From UBA4742 sp963785815 (lineage in GTDB: Bacteria; Actinomycetota; Acidimicrobiia; Acidimicrobiales; Acidimicrobilacustridaceae): a DNA stretch of 64,000 nucleotides. The position numbers were made by a program, and so were the translations under genes. The notes below the pieces were generated by a model, which ran no database searches, had not been told where the DNA came from, and saw only the letters and a list, made by a program, of their open reading frames with translations. The DNA lies in NCBI GenBank assembly GCA_963785815.1, contig CAWAWN010000001.1:1302001-1366000 (forward strand), written 5' to 3'. This document shows, in pieces, positions 17,855 to 26,087 of the stretch. Within the stretch, counting starts at the first letter, position 1, and the number at the start of each line of letters is the position of its first letter.

Positions 17855-19099
17855 TCAGGCGGCCGGGACCGGCGAGAAGCCGAGCAGGTCGCCCAGCGTG
17901 CCGCCCACCATGGCCTTGCGCTCGTCGTCGGGCACGCCGGCCATCAGCGAGGCGAGCAGCTCCTGGCTGCCGCGGAAGGTGCCCTCGGCATGGGGGTAGT
18001 CGTTGCCCCACATGATGGTGGACAGCCCGGTGATGTGGCGGCAGGCCACCGCCACCGGGTCGTCCTGGAAGGACACGTGGAACTGGCGGGCCACGTACTC
18101 GCTGGGCATGAGCGGGTACGGCCACTTCTCGTTGAGGCGGAACAGCTGGGCCATGCCGGGCTGGTCGTCGTCGGGGCGGGTGTCGTCCCACACGCCGATC
18201 CACCAGTCGGGGTCCTGGCCGATGCCGGTGATCCAGCACTTGTCCATCGAGCCGACCAGCGACGAGAGCCAGTAGGCGTTGAACTCGATCAACGAGAAGT
18301 GCAGGTCGGGGAAGCGCTCGGGGATGCCGCCGCCGATGAGCTGGCAGATCAGCGTCTGGGGCACGACCGGTTGCATGACGGCCTGGGTGACCATGCGCTT
18401 GGCCGCCATCTTCTCGGTCATGGGCTGGTTGACCTGCTGGGCGTTCTCCATCATCACCTTGAGGGTGAGCGCCTCGGGGTCGTCGACCTTGATCCCGCCG
18501 GTCTGGGTGTGGATGAACACGCTCATGCCGCAGGCCTGCACCGCGGCCCAAACCGGGTCGTAGTCGGGCAGATAGTACGGCCGGGGCGCGGTGGCCGGCA
18601 CCAGCACCGCCTTGAACCCGCCCGCCGCCACCCGCTCGACCTCGGCCACGGCGTCGTCGACGTCGGTCAGCGGGATGGGCGCGGTCGGGGCCAGCCGGTC
18701 GAAGTAGGGCGTGAACCGCTCCATGACGTAGTCGTTGTAGACCCGGGCGTGGGCGATCGACATCTCGTGGTGGTCGGTGAACAGGCCGAACTGCGACAGG
18801 TTCGGGTGCAGCACCTGGGCGTCGACGCCGTCGGCGTCCATGTCCTCGAGGATGATCTCGGGATCGCCCTCGGGCGTGCGACCGCTGGTCTGGCGGTAGC
18901 GCGACACCGTCCAGCCCTCGAACCCGGGCGTGTGCAGCTTGCGGAACACGCTCGCCCCGTCGGGCACGAACGGCTCGATCTCGATCTCCTCTTCCCAGAC
19001 CGCCATGTCTCGCAGGTTCTCGGGCAGGCGGGTCTTGAACAGGTCGATCGGCTCGAGCAGGTGCCCGTCGGCCGAGACCACGAAGTCTCTCTGCGGCAT
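17855..19099 (-). CDS. Amidohydrolase-2 family metal-dependent hydrolase
   Basis: The 414-aa TIM-barrel protein resembles the amidohydrolase-2 group that includes decarboxylases and lactone or ring-opening hydrolases. The N-terminal metal motif is ADGH (Asp-x-His form, residues 10-13). A later His lies in SVFIHTQTGG and a C-terminal metal-binding Asp in MWGNDYPHAEGTF near residue 375. Members are frequent in actinobacterial steroid and aromatic degradation loci. It is the first gene of the minus-strand operon driven from operator C. Confidence 0.8.
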   Translation of the reverse strand: MPQRDFVVSADGHLLEPIDLFKTRLPENLRDMAVWEEEIEIEPFVPDGASVFRKLHTPGFEGWTVSRYRQTSGRTPEGDPEIILEDMDADGVDAQVLHPNLSQFGLFTDHHEMSIAHARVYNDYVMERFTPYFDRLAPTAPIPLTDVDDAVAEVERVAAGGFKAVLVPATAPRPYYLPDYDPVWAAVQACGMSVFIHTQTGGIKVDDPEALTLKVMMENAQQVNQPMTEKMAAKRMVTQAVMQPVVPQTLICQLIGGGIPERFPDLHFSLIEFNAYWLSSLVGSMDKCWITGIGQDPDWWIGVWDDTRPDDDQPGMAQLFRLNEKWPYPLMPSEYVARQFHVSFQDDPVAVACRHITGLSTIMWGNDYPHAEGTFRGSQELLASLMAGVPDDERKAMVGGTLGDLLGFSPVPAA

Positions 19100-19110
19100 G
19101 TCTCCGACGG

Positions 19111-19132
19111 TAAACCAACCGGTCGGTACAAT
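19111..19132. promoter_or_regulatory. Operator C over a divergent promoter
   Basis: AACCAACCGGTCGGTACAAT (19113-19132) is the reverse form of the common motif TTGTACCGACCGGTTGGTTT. It lies between the amidohydrolase and the cyclase-family gene. TACAAT (19127-19132) is a good -10, and the start ATG at 19139 is exactly at the expected transcription start, so the cyclase mRNA is probably leaderless. Confidence 0.72.
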
Positions 19133-19138
19133 TCAATC

Positions 19139-20197
19139 ATGACGACGCGGTGGCAGCAGCGCCCGGACGGCTCCACCTGGGGCGACTTCGGCGACGACGA
19201 CGAGCTGGGCCGGATCAACCTGATCACCCCCGACAAGGTGTTGGAGGGCGTGCGTGAGGTGCAGGCCGGCATCAGCTTCTGCCTGAGCCTGCCCCTCGAC
19301 TTCCCCGGCGGCACCATCCTCAACCAGCGCCGCCCGCCGCCCCGGCTGGCGCCCACCGAGGACATGGAGGGCAACGCCGGCACGTTCTACAACATCCACA
19401 TGAGCGAGATGCCCGACTTCGGCGACCCCAAGTACGTGGACGTGTGGGCCGACGACGTGGTCACCCTGTCGTTGCAGTACTCCACCCAGTGGGACTCGCT
19501 GGCCCACGTCGGCGCCGAGTTCGACGCCGACGGCGACGGCGTCGAGGAGGCGGTCTACTACAACGGCTACCGCGCCGGCGTCGACCTGGTCGGGCCGACC
19601 GACGACGCGGCGGGCGACGGGGTGGGCCACACCGCCTTCGCCAAGCACCTGGGCCTCGAGCACATGGCCTTCCACGGCGTGCAGGGCCGCGGCGTGCTGG
19701 TCGACCTCGAGCACCACCTGGGCCGCGACTTCCGCGGGGTGCGCCTCGACATGCTGCGCGACATCATGGCCGCCGACGGCGTGGCGGTGGAGCCCGGCGA
19801 CATGCTGCTGTTGCACACCGGCTTCGCCACCCGTGTCCTCGAGTGGGACCGCCACCCCGATCCGGTGGAGATCTTCCAGACCTGTTCGTGGCTCGACGCC
19901 CGCGACCCCGAGCTGCTCGACTGGATCGCGGACTCGCAGATCTCGGCCCTGGTGGCCGACAACTACGCGGTCGAGGGCCTGCTGGGCAAGGACCGCCATC
20001 CCGAGCGCCACTCGTTCCTGCCCATCCACCACCTGTGCCTGTTCAAGCTGGGCGTTCCCCTGGGGGAGATGTGGTACCTGCACGAGCTGGCTGCTTGGCT
20101 GCGGGCGCACGACCGCAGCCGATTCCTGCTCACCGCGCCCCCGTTGCGCCTGCCCGGCATCGTCGGCTCGCCCCTGACCCCGATCGCCACCGTCTGA
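19139..20197 (+). CDS. Cyclase-family (kynurenine formamidase-like) hydrolase
   Basis: The 352-aa protein matches the putative cyclase family (PF04199 type). It has VTLSLQYSTQWDSLAHVGAE, GRGVLVDLEHHLGRDF and LLLHTGFATRVLEW. The usual metal motif HxGTHxDxPxH is reduced to AHVGAEFDADGDG, as in a large actinobacterial subgroup annotated only as cyclase family protein. Possible activity is hydrolysis of an ester, lactone or cyclic amide. The start sits directly downstream of operator C. It ends at a long hairpin shared with the convergent monooxygenase. Confidence 0.82.
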   Translation: MTTRWQQRPDGSTWGDFGDDDELGRINLITPDKVLEGVREVQAGISFCLSLPLDFPGGTILNQRRPPPRLAPTEDMEGNAGTFYNIHMSEMPDFGDPKYVDVWADDVVTLSLQYSTQWDSLAHVGAEFDADGDGVEEAVYYNGYRAGVDLVGPTDDAAGDGVGHTAFAKHLGLEHMAFHGVQGRGVLVDLEHHLGRDFRGVRLDMLRDIMAADGVAVEPGDMLLLHTGFATRVLEWDRHPDPVEIFQTCSWLDARDPELLDWIADSQISALVADNYAVEGLLGKDRHPERHSFLPIHHLCLFKLGVPLGEMWYLHELAAWLRAHDRSRFLLTAPPLRLPGIVGSPLTPIATV

Positions 20198-20210
20198 CCC
20201 GGCAACCCTG

Positions 20211-20261
20211 CGAACCTGTCAGCTGAGCGGACCGACAGGGTCCGCTCAGCTGACAGGTTCG
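20211..20261. terminator. Long perfect bidirectional terminator
   Basis: The 23-bp arms at 20211-20233 and 20239-20261 are perfectly complementary around the five-base loop GACAG. The right arm includes the last codons and stop of the minus-strand monooxygenase gene (stop at 20246-20248), so the hairpin is part of both transcripts. Confidence 0.8.
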
Positions 20262-21880
20262 GCGTTGGGCGAACTGGTCAGCTCGAAGGCCTGCCAGTGG
20301 TCGGCCCGGGTCTGGGCCGCGATCTCGAAGAGCTTCATCCGGCCACCCGTGTTGAGCAGGTAGCGCCGGGGCTTGCCCGGGATGTTCGAGCCCACGTACT
20401 GGCCGATGGTGCCGAAGGTGGTGCGGGCCGCGCCCTTGTCGACCATTCGGGTCCAGCGCTCCTCGGACTCGGCCGACACCTCGATCACGTCGGTCCCTTG
20501 GTCGCGGGCGAACACCAGCAGGTCGGTGAGGATGTCGACCTGGTCACCGTTGTAGCGCGGGTTGTTGCCGGCCGCGGCATGGGGGCCCCCGGGGAAGAAG
20601 AAGTTCGGGAACCCGCGGGTGGCCAGCCCCATGAAGGTCGTGGGACCGTCCGCCCAGTGCTCGTGCAGGGCCAGACCTCGCCGGCCCTGCACGCCCATCC
20701 GCGACAGCGCACCCGTGCCGAAGTCGAAGCCGGTGGCCCACACGATGAGGTCGAGCTCATGCAGGCCGTCGGTCGTCTCGATGCCCGTCTCGGTCACGCG
20801 CACCATCGGCGTCCGGCGCAGGTCGACCAACGACACCTTGGGATCGTTGAACGCCTCGAAGTACCCGATCACGAACGGCGGCCGCTTGGCCCCGAAGAGG
20901 TGGTCGGTGGGGATGAGGAGCTCGGCGGTGTCGGGGTCGGCCACGATGGCGCGGATCTTGTCGGCGATGAAGTCGCACCACTCACGGTTCACGTCCGGGT
21001 CGAAGAGCAGGTCGGCGTAGTTGCTGGTGAGCTTCATGAAGCCCGGGCTCTGCCACATCTCCTCGAAGAAGGCGTGGCGCTCGTCGGGTGACGCCTCGGC
21101 CCCCAGCCGCTCGTTCACCGGGTGGGCGAACCCGCTGAGGGACGTGTTCAGCACGTCGCGCAGGTGCTCGAAGTCGGCCCGCAGCGCCACCTGCTCGTCG
21201 GCGGTGATGGGGCGGTTGTTGAGCGGGGTGCACCAGTTGGCGGTGCGCTGGTACACGACCAGCTCGGCCACCTGGTCGACGACGGTGGCCACCACCTGCA
21301 CCCCGCTCGACGAGGTGCCGACCACGGCCACGCGCTTGCCGGTGAAGTCCACCGGTTCGACCGGCCAACGCCCGGTGTGGTGCTGCTCGCCCCGAAACGT
21401 GGCCCGGCCCGGCACCTCGGGCGTGAAGGGCACCGACAGCACGCCGGTGGCCGCCACCACGAACCGGGCCCGACGCGACGTGCCGTCGGACAGGGTCACC
21501 AGCCACGTCCCGGAGGACTCGTCGAACACGGCGGCGGTGACGGCGGCGCCGAAGCGGATGTGGCGGCGCAGGTCGAAGCGGTCGACCACGTGGTTCAGGT
21601 AGCGCTCGGTCTCGGGCTGGGCGGCGAAGTGCTCCTGCCACCGCCACTCGTCGAACAGCTCCTCGGAGAACAGGTAGCCGTAGGTGTAGCTCTCGGAGTC
21701 GAACCGGCACCCGGGGTAGCGGTTCCAGTACCAGGTTCCGCCCACGCCGTCGCCGGCCTCGACCAGCTCGACCGAGAAGCCCGCCTCGCGGGCGCGATGG
21801 AGCTGGTAGATGCCGGTGATGCCGGCACCGATGACCAGCACGTCGACGTCGGGCTCGGACTCGGCTCGGGGGGATGTCAT
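20246..21880 (-). CDS. Baeyer-Villiger-type flavin monooxygenase
   Basis: This 544-aa FAD/NADPH enzyme inserts oxygen next to a ketone to form an ester or lactone. Motifs are the FAD Rossmann fold VLVIGAGITGIYQL near residue 17, VGGTWYWNRYPGCRFDSES, the BVMO fingerprint FRGEQHHTGRWP near 165, the NADPH Rossmann fold VAVVGTSSSGVQV near 185, and the later LIVWATGFDFGTG. The substrate is unknown; in similar loci it is a cyclic ketone, steroid or terpenoid. ATG 21880 follows CTGGAGACCC; a longer frame to 21934 has no ribosome site. It is divergent from the Rieske gene, with operator D between them. Confidence 0.9.
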   Translation of the reverse strand: MTSPRAESEPDVDVLVIGAGITGIYQLHRAREAGFSVELVEAGDGVGGTWYWNRYPGCRFDSESYTYGYLFSEELFDEWRWQEHFAAQPETERYLNHVVDRFDLRRHIRFGAAVTAAVFDESSGTWLVTLSDGTSRRARFVVAATGVLSVPFTPEVPGRATFRGEQHHTGRWPVEPVDFTGKRVAVVGTSSSGVQVVATVVDQVAELVVYQRTANWCTPLNNRPITADEQVALRADFEHLRDVLNTSLSGFAHPVNERLGAEASPDERHAFFEEMWQSPGFMKLTSNYADLLFDPDVNREWCDFIADKIRAIVADPDTAELLIPTDHLFGAKRPPFVIGYFEAFNDPKVSLVDLRRTPMVRVTETGIETTDGLHELDLIVWATGFDFGTGALSRMGVQGRRGLALHEHWADGPTTFMGLATRGFPNFFFPGGPHAAAGNNPRYNGDQVDILTDLLVFARDQGTDVIEVSAESEERWTRMVDKGAARTTFGTIGQYVGSNIPGKPRRYLLNTGGRMKLFEIAAQTRADHWQAFELTSSPNAEPVS

Positions 21881-21935
21881 GGGTCTCCAGGCGCGGCGGC
21901 GCGGAGGTGGTGCGCACCTGACGCCGGGGGGCATC

Positions 21936-21958
21936 TTGTACCGACCGGTTAGTATAAC
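21936..21958. promoter_or_regulatory. Operator D over a divergent promoter
   Basis: TTGTACCGACCGGTTAGTAT begins at 21936. The plus-strand -10 TATAAC (21953-21958) overlaps the right half-site and precedes GTG 21967 by eight bases, again implying a leaderless and repressible mRNA. Confidence 0.72.
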
Positions 21959-21966
21959 GTGAGCCC

Positions 21967-23313
21967 GTGGTCCCCTTTGCCATGACCGTCCCGGATCAGG
22001 TGCCCAAGGCGCGCTACTACGACCGGGACTTCTTCGAGCTCGAGGCCGAACGCCTCTGGCCCCGGGTCTGGCAGGTGGCCTGTCGCCTCGAGGAGATCCC
22101 GGAGCCGTACGACTTCACCACCTACGAGATCCTCGACCAGTCGATCGTGGTGGTGCGCACACCCGACGCCGACAGCGGCGCGCTCGGCGTCACCGCCTTC
22201 CAGAACGCCTGTCGACATCGCGGCGTGCGGGTGGCCCAGGGTCGAGGCCGGTGCGAGGACGGTTTCACCTGCCCCTTCCACGGCTGGTGCTACGCCCCCG
22301 ACGGCCACAACACGGCCATCCCCCGCCGCAAGTCCTTCTCCGGGCACAACCTCATGCCGGGCGACCTCGACCTCACCCCCGTGCGCTGCGAGACCTGGGG
22401 CGGCTGGGCGTGGATCAACCTCGACGACACCGCCCCGCCGTTGCGCCAGTGCCTCGAACCCTTCGCCACCAGCCTCGATGCCTGGAAGGTCGAGTCGCTG
22501 CGCACCGAGTGGTGGTACGCGGCCCGCCTGCCGGTCAACTGGAAGCTGGCCATCGAGGCCTTCGTCGAGGCGTACCACGTGCCGGTGACCCACCCCCAGC
22601 TGGTCATCCCGACGCGCTACGGGCTGCGTCCGGGCGAGACCTTCGACGCCGCCGAGTTCATCGACGCCGACATCCGCTATCTGCGGGCCATGAGCGACGG
22701 CATGGCCGGCATGGTCCATGCCGACGACGTGCAGGTGGCCGAGAGCCTGCGGGGCACCGAGCTGCCCGACGATCCCGAGGCTGCCATGGCCGTCTGGAAC
22801 CGGACGCTCAACGACGCGGTCACCCGGTGGCACCGCGACCGGGGCGCCGACATCCCCGACCTGAACGAGCTGGCGACCCAGGGGCTCGACCTGGAGTTCT
22901 TCCAGGGCTTCGCCAACGCCTTCGTGCTGCCGATGTACAGCAGCGCGTCGGCCTACCGGTTCCGGCCGCTCGGCCCCGAGGAGACCCTGATGGAGATCTG
23001 GTCGCTGACCCGACCGGCCGCCGACGAGGCACGTCCCGCGCCCACCCCGCCCGAGGCCTGGAGCCACGACGACCCGCGCTGGCCGCCCATCCCCACCCAG
23101 GACTTCTCGAACATCCCCCGCCAACAGCTCGGCCTCCACGCCCGGGGCTTCGAGCACATGCGCCTGTCGGAGGGGCTCGAAGGCCACATCTCGAACTTCG
23201 AGCGCACCATCGACGGGTTCCTGGCCGGCCTCCCCCACGACCAGCTCCTGGGCGCGCTCGAGCAGGTCAACGTCTACCCGTTCGACCGTCCCATCGCCGA
23301 CCTTGGGTTCTGA
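21967..23313 (+). CDS. Rieske non-heme iron oxygenase, alpha subunit
   Basis: The 448-aa protein has the Rieske [2Fe-2S] ligands CRH near residue 81 and CPFHGWCY near 101, and the mononuclear iron motif EAYHVPVTH near 200. Such enzymes hydroxylate aromatic rings, steroids or other hydrophobic rings. It starts with GTG at 21967 if leaderless, or ATG at 21982. The following small NTF2-like gene begins one base after this stop and could be the beta-type subunit. No ferredoxin or reductase gene is nearby, so electron donors must be encoded elsewhere. Confidence 0.9.
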   Translation: MVPFAMTVPDQVPKARYYDRDFFELEAERLWPRVWQVACRLEEIPEPYDFTTYEILDQSIVVVRTPDADSGALGVTAFQNACRHRGVRVAQGRGRCEDGFTCPFHGWCYAPDGHNTAIPRRKSFSGHNLMPGDLDLTPVRCETWGGWAWINLDDTAPPLRQCLEPFATSLDAWKVESLRTEWWYAARLPVNWKLAIEAFVEAYHVPVTHPQLVIPTRYGLRPGETFDAAEFIDADIRYLRAMSDGMAGMVHADDVQVAESLRGTELPDDPEAAMAVWNRTLNDAVTRWHRDRGADIPDLNELATQGLDLEFFQGFANAFVLPMYSSASAYRFRPLGPEETLMEIWSLTRPAADEARPAPTPPEAWSHDDPRWPPIPTQDFSNIPRQQLGLHARGFEHMRLSEGLEGHISNFERTIDGFLAGLPHDQLLGALEQVNVYPFDRPIADLGF

Positions 23314-23314
23314 C

Positions 23315-23710
23315 ATGACCACCGCCAGCTACGCCGAGGTGGTCGAGGGGGTGCGTGCCGCCCTGGCCGCCTACACCCAGGCCCTCGACGACGGCCGCAC
23401 CGACGACGTGGTGGCCACCTTCTGCCCCGACGGCGCCATCGAGCTGCCCGGGATGGGCACCCACCAGGGCCATGACGCCCTGCGCGCCGCCTACGCCGAC
23501 TGGGCCCCCCGGCGACCGCAGCGCCACCTGGTGCTCAACACCCTGGTCACCGAGTGGGACGACGACGCGGCCACGGCGGTGAGCGACGTGATCTTCATCC
23601 TGAAGGGCCGGGAGGGTTGGTCGATCCAGCTGGTGGGCCGCTACCACGACACCCTGCACCACCACGACGGCACCTGGCTCTTCCACCGACGCCAGGCGGA
23701 GTTCATGTGA
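23315..23710 (+). CDS. NTF2/SnoaL-like small protein, possible Rieske partner
   Basis: The 131-aa protein has the cone-shaped NTF2/SnoaL pattern: a helical start, FCPDGAIELPGMGTHQGHDA, then beta strands ending in RYHDTLHHHDGTWLFHRRQA. This fold is used by polyketide cyclases, limonene-epoxide hydrolases and the beta subunits of ring-hydroxylating dioxygenases. Immediate coupling to the Rieske gene favours the last or an isomerase role. The true beta subunits are longer (about 160-180 aa), so this is uncertain. Its 3' end overlaps the convergent LLM gene by eight bases. Confidence 0.75.
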   Translation: MTTASYAEVVEGVRAALAAYTQALDDGRTDDVVATFCPDGAIELPGMGTHQGHDALRAAYADWAPRRPQRHLVLNTLVTEWDDDAATAVSDVIFILKGREGWSIQLVGRYHDTLHHHDGTWLFHRRQAEFM

Positions 23711-24528
23711 AGTCGGGCATGACCTCGGTGACGAAGCGCTCGACCTGGGCGTCGCCGGCCCCCGGCCAGCCGCACACCAGGTAGTCGAACCCGGCATCGG
23801 CCCACTTGCCGGCGTGCTTGCGGGCCGTGTCCAGGTCGTCGAGCGACAACGACGCGGCTCGCCGGATGGCGGCCGGATCGCGCCCGACCTCGGTGGCGAG
23901 CTCGTCGACCGCGCGCCGACGCCTCAGCCAACGAACCCGGAGTGCCGTAGGCGTGCCACACGTCGGCGTAGCGGGCCACCAGCGGCAGGGTGCGCCGCGG
24001 TCCGGTGCCCCCGATCCAGATGGGCGGGTGCGGCTGCTGCACCGGGGTGGGGCGCAGCTGGGCGTCGTGCAGCGAGATGGTGCGGCCGTCGTAGCTGACC
24101 ACGTCGCCCGTCCACAGCCGGGTCACGATCTCGAGCGCGTCCTCGAGCAGGTCGAAGCGCGCCCCGGTCGACGGGAAGGGGATGCCCAGCTCGGCGTGCT
24201 CCTTGTCGAACCAGGCACTGCCCAACGACAGCTCGAGGCGCCCGTGCGAGGCGTGGTCGATGGTGATGGCCTGGGCGGCCAGCACCGACGGATGGCGATA
24301 GGTCACCCCGGTGACGAGCAGGCCCAGGCGGATGCGATCGGTCACGCCGGCCAGCGCGGCCAGCGTGGTCATGCCCTCGAAGGTCTCCCCCGGCCCGTCG
24401 CCGTACATGGGCTGGAAGTGGTCGAAGCCCCAGGCGCCGTCGAAGCCCAGCCCTTCGGCCAGCTGCACGCGGCGCACCAGCTCGTCCCACGTCATCCGCT
24501 GCTGGGCGATGTCGAGTCCGAAGCGCAT
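23703..24528 (-). pseudogene. LLM-class F420-dependent oxidoreductase, frameshifted
   Basis: The N-terminal 200 residues are a clear luciferase-like TIM barrel (MRFGLDIAQQRMTWDELVRR, GAWGFDHFQPMYGD, HPPIWIGGTGPRRTLPLVAR). After GTPGSLAEASAR the frame shifts at 23908-23922. The other frame supplies the expected end, VDELATEVGRDPAAIRRAAS through GFDYLVCGWPGAGDAQVERF to VMPDFT. One base is therefore out of register; the gene is either inactivated or misassembled. Intact homologues transfer hydride between F420 and a substrate, fitting the surrounding oxidative pathway. Confidence 0.8.
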
Positions 24529-24663
24529 GGCGCCGACACTGCCACAGATCGCGAGCGCGCCGCGATCCGGCGCGGACCGGCGAGGCTGTGACACGCTGGC
24601 GACGATCACACGCGCCGCTGGCGCACCGGACGGATCGGACGGCTCGCTGGGCCGGGGGGTGGC

Positions 24664-25341
24664 ATGGGTCAAGCGATCGGTGAGGCGCTGCCCTTCGCCG
24701 TCGGGGTGGCCATCAGCCCGATCCCGGTCATCGCCATCATCCTGATGCTGCTCTCGGCGCGGGCCGGGGCCAACAGCGCGGCCTTCCTGGGCGGTTGGAT
24801 CGTCGGGGTGACCGGCGCCGCAGTGGTGCTGCTGGCCGTGTCGGGCAGCCTGAGCACCGATGCGAGCGGGGCTCCGTCGACCAGCTCCTCGGTGATCAAG
24901 CTGGTCCTGGGCCTGGCCCTGATCGGGATGGCTCGGCGCCACTTCCAGCAGCGACCACGAGCCGACGAGCCGCCGGCGCTGCCCAAGTGGTTGGCCGGGA
25001 TCGACGCCCTCACCCCGGTGCGCGCCGCCGGGTTGGGCGTGCTGCTGTCGGCCGTGAACCCGAAGAACCTGCTGCTGATCGCCGGGGCCATGCTGGCGGT
25101 GTCCCAGTTCGACCTGACCCGGTCCGACCAGGTGGCTGTGGTCGCGGTCTTCGTGGTCATCGCCATCTCCACGGTGGCCGCCCCCGTCGTCGTCTACCGG
25201 GTGGCCGGCGCCAAGGCCCAGCACCTGCTGGACGAGGCCAAGGCCTGGCTCACCACCAACAACGCCACGGTGATGGCCGTCCTGCTCCTGGTGATCGGCG
25301 TGGTGCTGCTGGGCAAGGGCGTCAGCGGGCTGTCGTCCTGA
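24664..25341 (+). CDS. GAP (Sap)-family membrane protein
   Basis: The 225-aa protein has six hydrophobic segments. The first contains the conserved FAVGVAISPIPVIAIILML and the fourth VLLSAVNPKNLLLIAGAMLA, the NPKN signature of the GAP/LysE-like family (includes mycobacterial Sap proteins involved in lipid export). The substrate is unknown. ATG 24664 is preceded by GGGGGGTGG. It stands alone between the LLM and DinB genes. Confidence 0.8.
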   Translation: MGQAIGEALPFAVGVAISPIPVIAIILMLLSARAGANSAAFLGGWIVGVTGAAVVLLAVSGSLSTDASGAPSTSSSVIKLVLGLALIGMARRHFQQRPRADEPPALPKWLAGIDALTPVRAAGLGVLLSAVNPKNLLLIAGAMLAVSQFDLTRSDQVAVVAVFVVIAISTVAAPVVVYRVAGAKAQHLLDEAKAWLTTNNATVMAVLLLVIGVVLLGKGVSGLSS

Positions 25342-25400
25342 TCCCCCTCTCGCATCGCCGCCCGGCCCCGCGTCGCGCCCGCGGCCGAAGGCCGGCGCCC

Positions 25401-25427
25401 CGGGCGGGCGGGCGGGCGGGCGGGCGG
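25401..25427. repeat. (CGGG)6 simple-sequence repeat
   Basis: Six CGGG tetranucleotides followed by CGG lie 16-42 bp upstream of the DinB gene start. The G-runs could form a G-quadruplex on the plus strand. Slippage here would change promoter or leader spacing, not reading frame. Confidence 0.8.
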
Positions 25428-25442
25428 TGCAAGACTGCCGGC

Positions 25443-25964
25443 ATGGTCGACGACCTGGTGGACGCGCGCCGCTCCGAGCCGCCCTTCGTCCTGCCCGAGC
25501 GGGAGATGATCGAGGGCTGGCTGGAGTTCCACCGCACGACCCTGCTGCTCAAGTGCGAGGGACTCGACGACCAGGCCCGCAAGGCTCGCCCGGTGTCCAC
25601 GTCCGCGCTGTCGCTGCACGGCCTGGTGCGCCACATGGCCGAGGTCGAGCGCAACTGGTTCCAACGGGTGCTGGCCCAGGACGCCACGGCGATCCCGATC
25701 TGGTTCGACCCGGCCGTCGACGACGACCGCGAGCTGGTCCCCCTCGACGACGCCGACTGGACGGCGGACCTGGCCGTGTGGCACGCCGAGTGCGAGACCA
25801 GCCGTCGCATCGCCGCCGACCACCAGCTCGACGACGTGGGCGTGCGCCGGGGCGAGCCGTGCTCCCTGCGCTGGATCTACGTGCACATGGTCGAGGAGTA
25901 CGCCCGCCACAACGGCCACGCCGACCTGCTGCGGGAGATGGTCGACGGCCAGGTCGGCTGCTGA
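25443..25964 (+). CDS. DinB/DUF664 family protein
   Basis: This 173-aa four-helix protein of the DinB superfamily has metal-binding histidines in SLHGLVRHMAEVERNWF (near residue 60) and VHMVEEYARHNGHADLLRE near 145. Actinobacterial DUF664 members are proposed mycothiol-dependent transferases or isomerases. The ATG at 25443 begins 16 bases after the CGGG repeat. Confidence 0.85.
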   Translation: MVDDLVDARRSEPPFVLPEREMIEGWLEFHRTTLLLKCEGLDDQARKARPVSTSALSLHGLVRHMAEVERNWFQRVLAQDATAIPIWFDPAVDDDRELVPLDDADWTADLAVWHAECETSRRIAADHQLDDVGVRRGEPCSLRWIYVHMVEEYARHNGHADLLREMVDGQVGC

Positions 25965-25992
25965 ACCGGGTTCAGAGACGGAGGCATGAGAG

Positions 25993-26070
25993 GTGGAGGG
26001 TCGGCCGAACATCCTGTTGATCGTGAGCGACGAGGAACGGGTACGGCGACCACGCCGCCTGACGAGCTGA
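25993..26070 (+). pseudogene. Sulfatase N-terminal remnant
   Basis: A 25-codon frame starts GTG GAG GGT and reads RPNILLIVSDEER, the characteristic first strand and metal-binding start of arylsulfatases/alkaline-phosphatase-superfamily enzymes. It runs into RVRRPRRLTS and a stop. An adjacent frame could continue the original sequence as YGDHAA. The remaining 400-plus residues are absent, so this is the left-over end of a deleted gene. AGAGGTGGAG resembles its ribosome site. Confidence 0.55.
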
Positions 26071-26087
26071 GCGGGCCCCGGCGCGGC

